37,874 nucleotides of DNA from Phycisphaerae bacterium. GTDB lineage: Bacteria > Planctomycetota > Phycisphaerae > Sedimentisphaerales > Anaerobacaceae. A model generated the notes under the pieces. It searched no databases. It had not been told where the DNA came from and saw nothing but the letters and a program-made list of their open reading frames with translations. This document shows positions 15,772-23,231 of this stretch, piece after piece. The DNA lies in NCBI GenBank assembly GCA_028714255.1, contig JAQTMR010000020.1:1-37874 (forward strand), given 5' to 3'. A program made the position numbers and the translations under genes. How positions within the stretch are numbered: position 1 is the first letter of the stretch; every line of letters starts with the position of its first letter.

Positions 15772-16375
15772 CGCCGATTAATCCTTTTTCCTGCATTTGC
15801 GTTTTTACCTGAACCACGAAAGTATTTATAATATTGACGACCGCGTTGCTGCTTACGGTAGCTCCGCTTATCGCTACTATTTCAGAATTGATTTTTTCTG
15901 CATCACCCGTTTTGGCCAGTTCGAGTTTGCCCGCCGGCGCACCGGCGAACTGGTGACGGTAGTAGGACAGTTTTATCTGGTCTCCGAAGCCGGGCGTTTC
16001 ATTACTTGACAGGACGGCGTAGCCGGCGAATTTTTCAAAGCGTTCATCCACAGCGACAATCAGTTCGATTTTGTCCGCGAAGCCGGGGCCCTCGCAGTTG
16101 AAGGCCCAGCCTAAGCACTGTCCGCCGGCGACAGCCTTGTAAATATTGCTTGTTACTTCTTTACCTTTTTCCAGTTCGATTTGCAGTTCCGCAGCCTGCT
16201 CGAATTTCTCGGCTTTCGGCAGCAGGTCTTTCATCAAATCATCCACTTTAGTGGTTTTGTTCTGTTCTATCCTGGGCGACCAGGCAGTGTTCGTTATCGC
16301 TATCAAGAGTCCGAAGAAAAATGACGCGGTAATGAGCAGCCAGCTTTGCTCGATAAAAAGTTTTATCTTAGACAT
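15761..16375 (-). CDS. rnfG: Rnf complex flavoprotein subunit RnfG
   Basis: 204 residues: one N-terminal membrane helix (SWLLITASFFFGLLIAI) and an extracytoplasmic FMN domain. The flavinylation motif is AISGATVSSNAV, with Thr173 as the predicted FMN attachment site. The residue three before the Ser, usually Asp in the Dxx(S/T)GA(S/T) consensus, is Val here. GYAVLSSNETPGFGDQI is the conserved loop near the flavin. It overlaps rnfD by 8 bp and rnfE by 11 bp, so translation is probably coupled. Confidence 0.93.
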   Translation of the reverse strand: MSKIKLFIEQSWLLITASFFFGLLIAITNTAWSPRIEQNKTTKVDDLMKDLLPKAEKFEQAAELQIELEKGKEVTSNIYKAVAGGQCLGWAFNCEGPGFADKIELIVAVDERFEKFAGYAVLSSNETPGFGDQIKLSYYRHQFAGAPAGKLELAKTGDAEKINSEIVAISGATVSSNAVVNIINTFVVQVKTQMQEKGLIGDDK

Positions 16376-17378
16376 TCGGCTTGCCTCCTGCCGGAGTAGG
16401 CTTGCAGAGTCTGTCGATGAGGGGTGTTACGCCATTCATCAGCAGCACGGAATACATCACGCCTTCAGGATATTCGCCGAGAACTCTTATAAGCATCGTT
16501 ATTGTCCCTACACCGATACCGAAAATCCACATACCTTTTTTTGATAATGGTGCGGTGACAGGGTCGGTTGCGATGAAGAATGCCCCGATTAGCAGGCCGC
16601 CGCTGAACAAATGGCTCATCGGGGAAATGTAAGCCTGGTTATTGATAAAGTACATAATCGTAGCGAATGCTGTGGCTGATGCCATTACCGCCAGCGGGAT
16701 ATGCGGAGTGATTGTTCGTCTTATCAGCAGATACACCCCGCCGAGCAGCAGCGCCAGTGCGCTTGTTTCGCCGAGACAGCCGCCGACCTCGCCTTTGAAC
16801 ATCGCTTTGATTTGGGAATTTACGGTGTCGGCTCCTTGTTTTGTTTTTACGGCTTCTTTGCTCCACGATAACGGTGTGGCTTGTGTTCTCGCGTCGATTT
16901 TGTTTTCCGCGGAGATGACCGGCATAGAGGGGTCAATCGTAGCCGGGACCGTCCACGTCGTCATCAGCATACCGAATGATGCGGTTAGAAATGCTCTGCC
17001 GACCATCGCGGGGTTGAATATATTTGCACCCAATCCTCCGAAGACCATTTTTCCGATTGCGATGGCTACGGCGCTGCCGATTATCGCCGCCCATACAGGC
17101 AGCGCCGGCGGAACCGACAGAGCGAGGATGATGCCTGTAATTACCGCGCTGAGGTCGCCGATGGAGTTCGGTTTTTTTCTGATAACATTACAGAGCCATT
17201 CTGTTGCGACTGCTGAGATAACGCACGTTGCGATAAGGATTGCTGCGCGGATACGGAAATAGCAGCCTGCCGCTATCATGGCGGGCACCAGGGCGATTAT
17301 GACATCAAACATCACCATGCGGGTCGAAAGCCGTTCGCTGATGTGCGGTGAATGTGAAACAGTTATATTTTTGAACAT
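16368..17378 (-). CDS. rnfD: Rnf complex membrane flavoprotein subunit RnfD
   Basis: 336 residues, NqrB/RnfD family, with about nine membrane helices. It begins SHSPHISERLSTRMVMFDVIIALVP, typical of RnfD. FGGLGANIFNPAMVGRAFL is the family core, and the predicted covalent FMN site is the Thr168 in TQATPLSW. It sits between rnfC and rnfG; RnfD carries FMN on the outer face and takes part in ion translocation. Confidence 0.94.
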   Translation of the reverse strand: MFKNITVSHSPHISERLSTRMVMFDVIIALVPAMIAAGCYFRIRAAILIATCVISAVATEWLCNVIRKKPNSIGDLSAVITGIILALSVPPALPVWAAIIGSAVAIAIGKMVFGGLGANIFNPAMVGRAFLTASFGMLMTTWTVPATIDPSMPVISAENKIDARTQATPLSWSKEAVKTKQGADTVNSQIKAMFKGEVGGCLGETSALALLLGGVYLLIRRTITPHIPLAVMASATAFATIMYFINNQAYISPMSHLFSGGLLIGAFFIATDPVTAPLSKKGMWIFGIGVGTITMLIRVLGEYPEGVMYSVLLMNGVTPLIDRLCKPTPAGGKPNV

Positions 17379-17411
17379 ATTTTATTATCTCTTATTGTCA
17401 CGTCCGCGGAA

Positions 17412-18788
17412 TTACGCGGGCATTCTTTTTTCCTGTTTTGCGAGCAGTATCTTTCCTGTTTTGATGTATCCTGTCAGTTCTATATTTGCCGGGCAGACGT
17501 AGCTGCAGCAGCCGCACTCGATACACGCGGTAAGGTAGTAGTTTTTCGCCACGTCCATAAGATTATTTTTGACGGCGTGGGCTATCGCAGTCGGGACCAG
17601 GTTTTCGGGGCAGACATCGACGCATCTGCCGCATCGGATACAAGCTGTTTTGCGGCCGGTGAATTTGGCGTCTCCGATTTGTTGTTTTGTTAATATGGTT
17701 ATGGCTCCGGTTGTCTTTGTAATCGGCGTTGTCAAATCAGCTACTGCAATTCCCATCATCGGGCCGCCGGCGATGACTTTTGCCGCCTTTTGCGTAATTC
17801 CTCCGCAGAATTCGATAAGTTCACCGATTGTTGTCCCTATCGCGGTGTAGTAATTGCCCGGCTTGGCGATTGCTTCGCCTGTAACCGTTACGACTCTGTG
17901 GGTTAAAGGCTTGTCGCAGACGACCGCTTCGGCTATCGCTGCCGTGGTAGCCACATTCAGTACTACCACGCCAATCATCGGCGGGATGCCGCCCGTGCGG
18001 ACGGTTTTGTTTAAGACAGCTTTTATGAGTTGTCTTTCGCCGCCTTGCGGGTATTTGGTTTTAACGGGGACGACTTTGATATCGTCGTTTCCGGAATTTC
18101 CAAGCGCCTGGCGGATGGCCTCAATTGCCTGTGGTTTGTTATCTTCGATAGCGATAAAAACCTTTTGGCAGCCGGTTACCTTTTTGGCAATTTTGACGCC
18201 CGCGATAATCTGATGTGTCCACTCGAGCATAATCCGGTAATCGCAGGTAATGTAAGGTTCGCACTCACAGCCGTTGATAATCAAGGTTTCTTTCGGCAGT
18301 TTCGGATTCGGCTCTATTTTTACACTGGTTGGAAAACCGGCGCCACCCATACCGACAAGGCCTGCCTGGCGTATGGCGGCGCATATTTGTTCGACCGAAT
18401 ATTTTCCCGCATCGAAGCTGCTTGTGAATTTATCGCAGGCAGACTCTTTGGGCGGATTATTTTCAGCGTCTGCTTCGATAACCACCGCCTGGCTTCGCCC
18501 GAGGACCGCATGCGACTGGAGTGATATTTCCTTTACTTTGCCGTTGACGGGCGAATGAACCGGAGCAGAGACGAATGAGTCACTGTCTCCGATTTTCTGA
18601 CCGGCCTGGACGGGGTCTGCTTTTTTAACCGTTGGTTTGCAGGCAGCACCTATATGCTGGCTGAGCATTATCGCGACCTGTTTTACAGCAGGGCCCTGCT
18701 GTATCGGGCTTTCGGATGTGAGGTTTTTGTTTTGGGGCGGATGCGTTCCGCCGGGAAAAGAAAATTTGCCTTTGATATTAGTCTTCAT
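17412..18788 (-). CDS. rnfC: Rnf complex subunit RnfC (NADH-binding)
   Basis: 458 residues, the short form without the repetitive C-terminal extension seen in enterobacteria. The N-terminus has GGTHPPQNKN, the NADH/FMN-binding region has GMGGAGFPTSVKI and INGCECEPYITCDYRIMLE, and two 4Fe-4S motifs lie near the C-terminus (CIRCGRCVDVCPENLVP and CIECGCCSYVCPANIELTGYIKTGK). RnfC exchanges electrons with NAD+/NADH at the cytoplasmic side. The order rnfC-D-G-E-A-B matches classical rnf operons. Confidence 0.95.
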   Translation of the reverse strand: MKTNIKGKFSFPGGTHPPQNKNLTSESPIQQGPAVKQVAIMLSQHIGAACKPTVKKADPVQAGQKIGDSDSFVSAPVHSPVNGKVKEISLQSHAVLGRSQAVVIEADAENNPPKESACDKFTSSFDAGKYSVEQICAAIRQAGLVGMGGAGFPTSVKIEPNPKLPKETLIINGCECEPYITCDYRIMLEWTHQIIAGVKIAKKVTGCQKVFIAIEDNKPQAIEAIRQALGNSGNDDIKVVPVKTKYPQGGERQLIKAVLNKTVRTGGIPPMIGVVVLNVATTAAIAEAVVCDKPLTHRVVTVTGEAIAKPGNYYTAIGTTIGELIEFCGGITQKAAKVIAGGPMMGIAVADLTTPITKTTGAITILTKQQIGDAKFTGRKTACIRCGRCVDVCPENLVPTAIAHAVKNNLMDVAKNYYLTACIECGCCSYVCPANIELTGYIKTGKILLAKQEKRMPA

Positions 18789-18799
18789 ATTATCCGGTA

Positions 18800-19108
18800 T
18801 TATCTGTTTTTACCAAGTTGTTTGCTTATTAGTTTTATAGTCAACATCACTGCAAAAGTTACGGACAAAGCCAGCAGGAAACTGATGGCTATTCGCAGGT
18901 CCTTTAGCTCTATTGTCCCGGCTAAAATTCTGTCAAAGATTCCCAAAGAGACGACGAAAAACAACAGAGGCAGCAGGAAAGCGACCGCAGAATCCAAGGC
19001 AATGGATTGTCCATTGACCTTGCCTAACTGCTGGTAGGTTTCCTGGCACTTGTTCTTTTGATTGCATCCCGGACAAGATTTTAGCTCTGCCATAGCTTTT
19101 ACAGTCAT
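18800..19108 (-). CDS. RseC-like small membrane protein heading the rnf operon
   Basis: 102 residues. A short N-terminal Cys cluster (CPGCNQKNKC) is followed by two membrane helices (SAVAFLLPLLFFVVSLGIF and ISFLLALSVTFAVMLTIKLI). This is the topology of RseC/RsxE-associated proteins of the SoxR-reducing system, although the N-terminal domain is shorter than in E. coli RseC. It is the first gene after the predicted rnf promoter, 11 bp upstream of rnfC. A role in assembly or redox sensing of the Rnf complex is an inference from position. A downstream ATG at 19093 is an alternative start. Confidence 0.6.
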   Translation of the reverse strand: MTVKAMAELKSCPGCNQKNKCQETYQQLGKVNGQSIALDSAVAFLLPLLFFVVSLGIFDRILAGTIELKDLRIAISFLLALSVTFAVMLTIKLISKQLGKNR

Positions 19109-19158
19109 ATAGATAAACTATTTCTTATAATAAATATAAGTCGAATTTTCAAACAGAA

Positions 19159-19187
19159 ATTATATAAATCATCCGTGTTTTTGTTAA
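19159..19187 (-). promoter_or_regulatory. Predicted sigma70-type promoter of the rnf operon
   Basis: On the minus strand: TTAACA (19187-19182), a 17-bp spacer, TATAAT (19164-19159). Transcription would start near 19152, leaving a leader of about 45 nt before the RseC-like gene. Confidence 0.6.
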
Positions 19188-19244
19188 TAAGAAGAAGCTG
19201 TAAGGGTGAAGTAATGATTGCCTGGTTTCGCAGCTTGTGCTACG

Positions 19245-19284
19245 CGGTGAAAATAACAAAAGCCACAGGCAAACCCCGTGGCTG
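19245..19284 (-). terminator. Intrinsic terminator between the zinc-ribbon gene and the rnf operon
   Basis: Minus strand: AGCCAC, a 10-base loop GGGGTTTGCC with partial internal pairing, then TGTGGCT, followed by TTTTGTTATTTT. It lies about 150 nt beyond the zinc-ribbon stop and upstream of the rnf promoter, so it insulates the two units. Confidence 0.55.
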
Positions 19285-19432
19285 AATGGAGGAAAGACAA
19301 TTTTGTAGAAACAGGTCAAAATGCCACGGCGGTAAAACTGCAGGGTTTTACTCTGACTGCATTATAGGCATCTATCTGTGAAATTGCAGGGCGGGGATAT
19401 TTCCCCCGAAGATTAACCTGTGCTTTTCACAT

Positions 19433-19702
19433 TTAGTTTTTCAATGAGTAGCCAGTTGCCTTCTTGCACTTGGGACAAACAACTCCTATGCGGTTCTGGT
19501 TAGTGATCATGTAGTCGAGGTATTCTCTGTTATCCATTTGCCATTCGTTTCCACAGCTGTTACACTTAATCGTAACGGTAGCCTCGCCGACTTCGGGGAC
19601 GCTATTTCCGCCGGAGCTGTTTATGTAATATATTGTTCCAGCCGCAATTAAGCATACCAGAATAACTACGACCATAACGATTTTTTTAGTACCTTCTTCC
19701 AT
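19433..19702 (-). CDS. Membrane-anchored zinc-ribbon protein
   Basis: 89 residues. The ATG at 19702 has GGAG 10 bases upstream. A single N-terminal membrane helix (IVMVVVILVCLIAAGTIYYI) is followed by a Ser/Gly linker and a zinc ribbon with CNSC and CPKC pairs, with W in between (NEWQMDN). The soluble part would face the periplasm if the helix acts as an uncleaved signal anchor. No function is recognised. It is separated by a terminator from the rnf operon. Confidence 0.7.
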   Translation of the reverse strand: MEEGTKKIVMVVVILVCLIAAGTIYYINSSGGNSVPEVGEATVTIKCNSCGNEWQMDNREYLDYMITNQNRIGVVCPKCKKATGYSLKN

Positions 19703-19804
19703 GCCATAATCTCCAAATAATAGACAGCAATACGGTTAGCGATTTACAGGGATAAACTATTACTTATTGCGTCGTTTGTCAAATGCTTATTTTCTTATTT
19801 GTTG

Positions 19805-20845
19805 TTATGTTGGGTTGGCATGTGCCATTTTCAGGATTTTGCCGGGTTCTTCCGGCATGCCTGTTCTGGCCGAAAGATAGGCCGCCTCGATGACGGCCAT
19901 ATTGTTCAGGTTCTCCCTGGCGCTGCTGCAAAGCTTGTTTTTATCAGGCGATAAGATGCTCAGGGCAAAGTTTTTCAGCAGTGCCGTATGCCGGGTAAAT
20001 TCATCGTCGTCGTATTCTGATTTCTCGCTTGTTTGTTCATCGCCGTCGCTGACGATGAACTGAGCGTTGCTCGCCGTCAGGATTTTATCTTTGCCGTAGA
20101 GCTTCAGGATTTCCTGCTCTTTGCCAAAGACCTTACTGCTCGCTGTCAGATTGCCGAAGAATGAGTCCGTAAATTTCATTGTAACAACGGCGGTGTCCTC
20201 CGTTAAATACGACCGCTGCTGTCGGTCGCCGGCGGTGTTGGTATTTAGCGAATAGACCGTCTCCGGCATGGCGAAGTTCCAGACTATCTGGTCGATTATC
20301 TGGTAACAGTTGCGCAGCAGCACTCCGCCGCCGGCCAGTTTCGGGTCGGTTTGCCAGTCGCCGATGTGCTCGCCGCCGACGGCACAAAAGGCGGTTGTGA
20401 AGAAGAACTGCTCGGCTTGGTTTTGCTGCAAAAACTCCCGCAGGGCGAGAAAACTTCGGGCGAAACGTCCGGGATTCGCGACTGCGAATTTTACATTTTC
20501 ATCATCGGCCAGACGGGCCAGCTCCACAGCTTCCTGAAAGTTCCTCGCAAGCGGGGCGAGCTTGAGTATATTGGTTTTCTTCTTTACCGCCATTTTGACG
20601 TATTCGTCGCAAGTGTGGATGGCGCCGGCAACCAGCAGGCAATCGAACTGATTTTGTATTATAAATCGGCGGTAATCATCGTAGCCGGTGCAGTTATATT
20701 TCAGGGCGGTTCGCTCGGCGAGTTTGGCGTCTTTGTCGGCGACAGCGGCGATTGCGAAATAATCGGTCTTTATGGCCGCTTCGAGCAGAAGCTGGCCCCT
20801 GCTGCCTAAGCCAAGAACCGCGGTTTTTAATTTGCTCTCGCTCAT
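19805..20845 (-). CDS. Gfo/Idh/MocA family NAD(P)-dependent oxidoreductase
   Basis: 346 residues. The N-terminal Rossmann fold has VLGLGSRGQLLLEA, and the family's substrate-binding domain follows (KFAVANPGRFARSFLALREFL, DWQTDPKLAGGGVLLRNCYQIIDQIVW). The lysine of the usual EKP motif appears as ILKLAPLARNFQEA, so the motif is altered. Members oxidise or reduce sugars and cyclitols; in Planctomycetota this family is greatly expanded. No sugar gene is adjacent, so the substrate cannot be named. The start codon lacks a clear ribosome binding site. Confidence 0.85.
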   Translation of the reverse strand: MSESKLKTAVLGLGSRGQLLLEAAIKTDYFAIAAVADKDAKLAERTALKYNCTGYDDYRRFIIQNQFDCLLVAGAIHTCDEYVKMAVKKKTNILKLAPLARNFQEAVELARLADDENVKFAVANPGRFARSFLALREFLQQNQAEQFFFTTAFCAVGGEHIGDWQTDPKLAGGGVLLRNCYQIIDQIVWNFAMPETVYSLNTNTAGDRQQRSYLTEDTAVVTMKFTDSFFGNLTASSKVFGKEQEILKLYGKDKILTASNAQFIVSDGDEQTSEKSEYDDDEFTRHTALLKNFALSILSPDKNKLCSSARENLNNMAVIEAAYLSARTGMPEEPGKILKMAHANPT

Positions 20846-21565
20846 GATGCGGTATGATAGATGAAATTCGCAGATAGCTCAAAATGTTTTTTGAAAAGTT
20901 GACTTTTTTTGCTCTGTTAAAATGGGGGATTTGGGGTAGCATCATTTGCGCAAGTTGGCGCTGCGAAACATGCGCAAACTTACGGAAACTTACAATAATT
21001 TACCAAAACTTGCAGGAAATATTACAAAAGTGATACCAAACTTACACCAATTTTGCACCCCCCCTGCGCAAATGATCGCGCGGGGCGCAGACGACCGACG
21101 AGAGACGACAGACGACGAAAACCAACGGACAGGAAGGGGGAATTTTTTTAGCCACGAGGACACCAAGACACAAGGAAAAATTAACCACAAATTCACACGA
21201 ATAGACACAAATTTATTGAGCCACGAAAAAGCACAAAAAACATAGAGAAAATTAGACGCGGATTTCGCAGATTACGCGGGGAATTTTGGTGTTGACGGAT
21301 GAGGAGATAAGTGGAAATTTAAAAGTCAAACTGCAAAGTGCAAAATTGTGGAGCCGCTTCGCGGGGGTTTTGTTTTCTATTAAAAAGATTGTGGGGATTT
21401 AGGAAAGCGGGTAAAATGGGGTGAGCAACCGGGAGCGAAATACACATGATTGAGTTTTGTCGAAAAACTAAGATTTTCGTAGCGAAAATAAAAACTTTCG
21501 TTTAACCGTCAATCGGTACTTATTAACACAAATTACGCAGATTAAATATTTGGAAAGCGGAAATA
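20846..21565. other. Gene-free, repeat-rich intergenic region
   Basis: 720 bp without a believable gene. It holds the intact MITE-like element (20941-21076), a degenerate GACGA tract (about 21088-21120), several decayed tracts of the 'agccacgaggacacc', 'accacaaattcacacgaa' and 'cgcggatttcgcagattacg' types (about 21150-21285), a GAGCCGCTTCGCGGGGG segment (about 21351-21368), and a GATTTAGG...GGGTGAGCAAC stretch (about 21396-21430) that also appears at 1266-1292. The arrangement mirrors 823-1370. Confidence 0.75.
20941..21076 (+). mobile_element. MITE-like element, copy 2 (intact)
   Basis: 136 bp bounded by perfect 12-bp terminal inverted repeats, ATCATTTGCGCA (20941-20952) and TGCGCAAATGAT (21065-21076). 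The interior is free of open frames and aligns with 901-1078. Both copies are preceded by TAGC. No target-site duplication is obvious. Confidence 0.7.
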
Positions 21566-22048
21566 ATGTCATTACCCACAGCCTGCCCGACATGGGCCAA
21601 GATTACATTTGTGATTTGGATAATTTTTACTCTTATCGTGGTTCTGATACTATATATTCTGCAAAAAAAGGAGATGCCTGCGAATTCTAAATCTCCTTTA
21701 TATGAAAAAACGGAACAAAGAGTAAATGATTTTTATGCCAAGCTCGATAAAGAGCAATTGACACCATGGTTTTTCTTTAACACCGGCAAAATATCTGTTA
21801 AAACGTATTATGGTGGTACTATTTGTTTCAGCGGTGAATTTTCTGGCTCTAAGAAAATGATTTTTTGGGAAGGTTATATAGAACCATTTCTCGAACACGG
21901 AATAACAGAAATACTTGAGCAAGTTGCTAATGATGCTTTGGAAAAACAATTAAATCCCGAACTATGTATCAACGAGGCGGCTATGTTGTTGGATGGAATC
22001 ATAAATAATACTTATAATCAGATGGCAGAAATAGACCAAAGACTGTGA
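21566..22048 (+). CDS. Hypothetical membrane-anchored protein
   Basis: 160 residues. One N-terminal membrane helix (ITFVIWIIFTLIVVLILYIL) is followed by a soluble domain of mixed strands and helices (YYGGTICFSGEFSGSKKMIFWEGYIEPFLEHGITEILEQVANDALEK). I do not recognise the family. The ATG at 21566 is preceded by GGAAA. Codon use is more AT-rich than in the core genes, in line with an accessory origin. A second small membrane-protein gene follows after 21 bp, suggesting a pair. Confidence 0.6.
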   Translation: MSLPTACPTWAKITFVIWIIFTLIVVLILYILQKKEMPANSKSPLYEKTEQRVNDFYAKLDKEQLTPWFFFNTGKISVKTYYGGTICFSGEFSGSKKMIFWEGYIEPFLEHGITEILEQVANDALEKQLNPELCINEAAMLLDGIINNTYNQMAEIDQRL

Positions 22049-22069
22049 GGTAAGGGTAATCCCAAAAGC

Positions 22070-22273
22070 GTGAAACGCAAGGATGTAACCGAGAATATTG
22101 AAAAGATGCGTGTTTATTTACAACGTCACAAGGAGTCATTCTCTAAAATGGCAGCAGTAAAATATCAATATTTTTTAAATGTTGAGTCTCGTGAAAATAA
22201 GAATTTGTGGATTGCTCTAATAGCTTTAGGCGCCTCAATAATGTCAATATTAATCACTCTGTTTAAGAAGTAA
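22070..22273 (+). CDS. Small hypothetical tail-anchored membrane protein
   Basis: 67 residues from a GTG at 22070, 21 bp after the previous stop. The N-terminal part is charged and helical (VTENIEKMRVYLQRHKESFSKM); a single C-terminal helix (NLWIALIALGASIMSILITLF) ends in two lysines, so the protein is probably tail-anchored. No family recognised. AT-rich like its neighbour. The pair is a possible two-component accessory system, with nothing seen that proves toxin or defence activity. Confidence 0.5.
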   Translation: MKRKDVTENIEKMRVYLQRHKESFSKMAAVKYQYFLNVESRENKNLWIALIALGASIMSILITLFKK

Positions 22274-22429
22274 TACTCTGCCCTAAAAGATTTTGTTGCG
22301 AAAAACAGAGTTTGAAAAGTGTGAAAAGTGCGAAGGTGTGAAAAGTGCGAAGGTGTGAAAAGAAAGTAAGATAAGGTATGAAAGGTGAGAAGGGTGGGAA
22401 AAGTGGGAAAAGTGTGAAAGGTGAGAGAA
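22274..22429 (+). repeat. Tandem repeat tract upstream of the four-helix-bundle gene
   Basis: A 17-bp unit GTGTGAAAAGTGCGAAG is repeated exactly twice and begun a third time (22319-22362), then decays into related GGTGAGAAGGG/GTGGGAAAAGTG text up to the start codon. Bases 22314-22341 also form the left arm of an inverted repeat whose right arm is at 22933-22961. Confidence 0.75.
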
Positions 22430-22915
22430 ATGGGGAAAGCAGCAGAGTCGTTTGAGGATTTGTATATTTATCAGCGAGCCAGAGAATTAGCCAACGCTGT
22501 ATATAAAATCACAAAGAAAAATGGTTTTTCACGTGATTTCGGGCTCGTTGACCAAATTCGCAGAGCTGCGGTTTCTGTTCTTTCCAATATCGCTGAAGGA
22601 TTCGAACGAGGAAGTAAAACCGAATTTATTCAATTCCTTTACATTGCCAAGGGCTCCTGCGGGGAAGTAAGGGCACAACTCCAAATCGCACAGGACCAGA
22701 GCTATCTCCAACAAGACGAATACCAGGGACTTTATGACCTTTGCAAACAGATTAATGGAATGATATCAAATTTTATCGCCCACCTTCAGAAAACCGATTA
22801 TCAGGGTGAAAAGGTTAACCGACCTAAGCGGTTAGCTCTACAGAAGGATAAGCAACGGATGGACAAATTTTTCGCTTCTCACGGAATCAAGCTGCCGGAT
22901 TACGACCAACAGTAA
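22430..22915 (+). CDS. Four-helix-bundle protein (S23/IVP family)
   Basis: 161 residues from the ATG at 22430; a GTG at 22421 is an alternative start. The family signature is clear: FEDLYIYQRARELANAVYKIT, DQIRRAAVSVLSNIAEGFERGSKTEFIQFLYIAKGSCGEVRAQLQIA, then a helix with LYDLCKQINGMISNFI. Members form small oligomers; relatives are encoded within intervening sequences of 23S rRNA and as accessory proteins (Avd) of diversity-generating retroelements, and bind nucleic acid. No reverse transcriptase or rRNA is present here. The gene lies between matching inverted-repeat arms (22314-22341 and 22933-22961). The C-terminal 40 residues are a lysine-rich extension. Confidence 0.88.
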   Translation: MGKAAESFEDLYIYQRARELANAVYKITKKNGFSRDFGLVDQIRRAAVSVLSNIAEGFERGSKTEFIQFLYIAKGSCGEVRAQLQIAQDQSYLQQDEYQGLYDLCKQINGMISNFIAHLQKTDYQGEKVNRPKRLALQKDKQRMDKFFASHGIKLPDYDQQ

Positions 22916-23227
22916 GTTCAATAATAGTACATTCACACTTTTCGCACTGTTCGTACTTTTCTAACCTCTGATTCTCCCAAACACAAGCCGGAAGTTTTTA
23001 ATTTGAAAGCCCTCGCGGCGCTTGAGCGGAATTTAATCAAAACTGCGGTTACCTGCACCTAAAAATGGACTTAACCTATTATAACACAAATGATTACAGC
23101 GATAAATTGCCCTTTTTTGCGAGGGGAAAACGAACCCAATCAAAGCCAAATTGGAAGGTACACCTGCTCGGGGCGAGGGGCCGATATTTTATTTATTTTT
23201 GTTGTATTTTAAGGTCAAAATGATATA
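22916..23227. other. Intergenic region between the four-helix-bundle gene and cspA-like gene
   Basis: 312 bp without a believable gene. It contains the right arm of the inverted repeat (22933-22961), a minus-strand copy of the TTGGGTTCGTTTT repeat (23127-23139) that also occurs three times after feoB, and at its right end the cold-shock gene's promoter. Confidence 0.6.
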
Positions 23228-23229
23228 AT
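23202..23229 (+). promoter_or_regulatory. Predicted promoter of the cold-shock gene
   Basis: TTGTAT (23202-23207), a 16-bp spacer and a consensus TATAAT (23224-23229). Transcription would start near 23236, giving a leader of about 100 nt. Confidence 0.6.
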
Positions 23230-23231
23230 GC

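Larger units (their letters stand above)
19109..19432. other. Intergenic region: rnf promoter and upstream terminator
   Basis: These 324 bp hold, on the minus strand, an intrinsic terminator (about 19245-19284) for the membrane zinc-ribbon gene and the rnf promoter (19159-19187). A further small hairpin (GTAAAAC/GTTTTAC, 19332-19351) lies between. No convincing gene is seen. Confidence 0.6.

Noticed and set aside
16642-17262. 206-residue open frame on the plus strand
   Set aside because: It lies wholly antisense to rnfD, has no recognisable motif, and its hydrophobic pattern mirrors the membrane protein on the other strand.
17854-18524. Open frames of 119 and 164 residues on the plus strand
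   Set aside because: Both are antisense to rnfC, which has full-length family motifs.
19255-19360. Riboswitch-like text (CCACAGGCAAACC) resembling a c-di-GMP aptamer
   Set aside because: The rest of the aptamer core is missing, and the minus-strand reading is a simple intrinsic terminator.
19287-19383. 31-codon Cys-rich open frame on the plus strand
   Set aside because: Too short, no promoter in the right place, and it overlaps the minus-strand terminator region.
22274-22429. CRISPR-like array
   Set aside because: The 17-bp units are directly adjacent with no spacers, and no cas gene is present.
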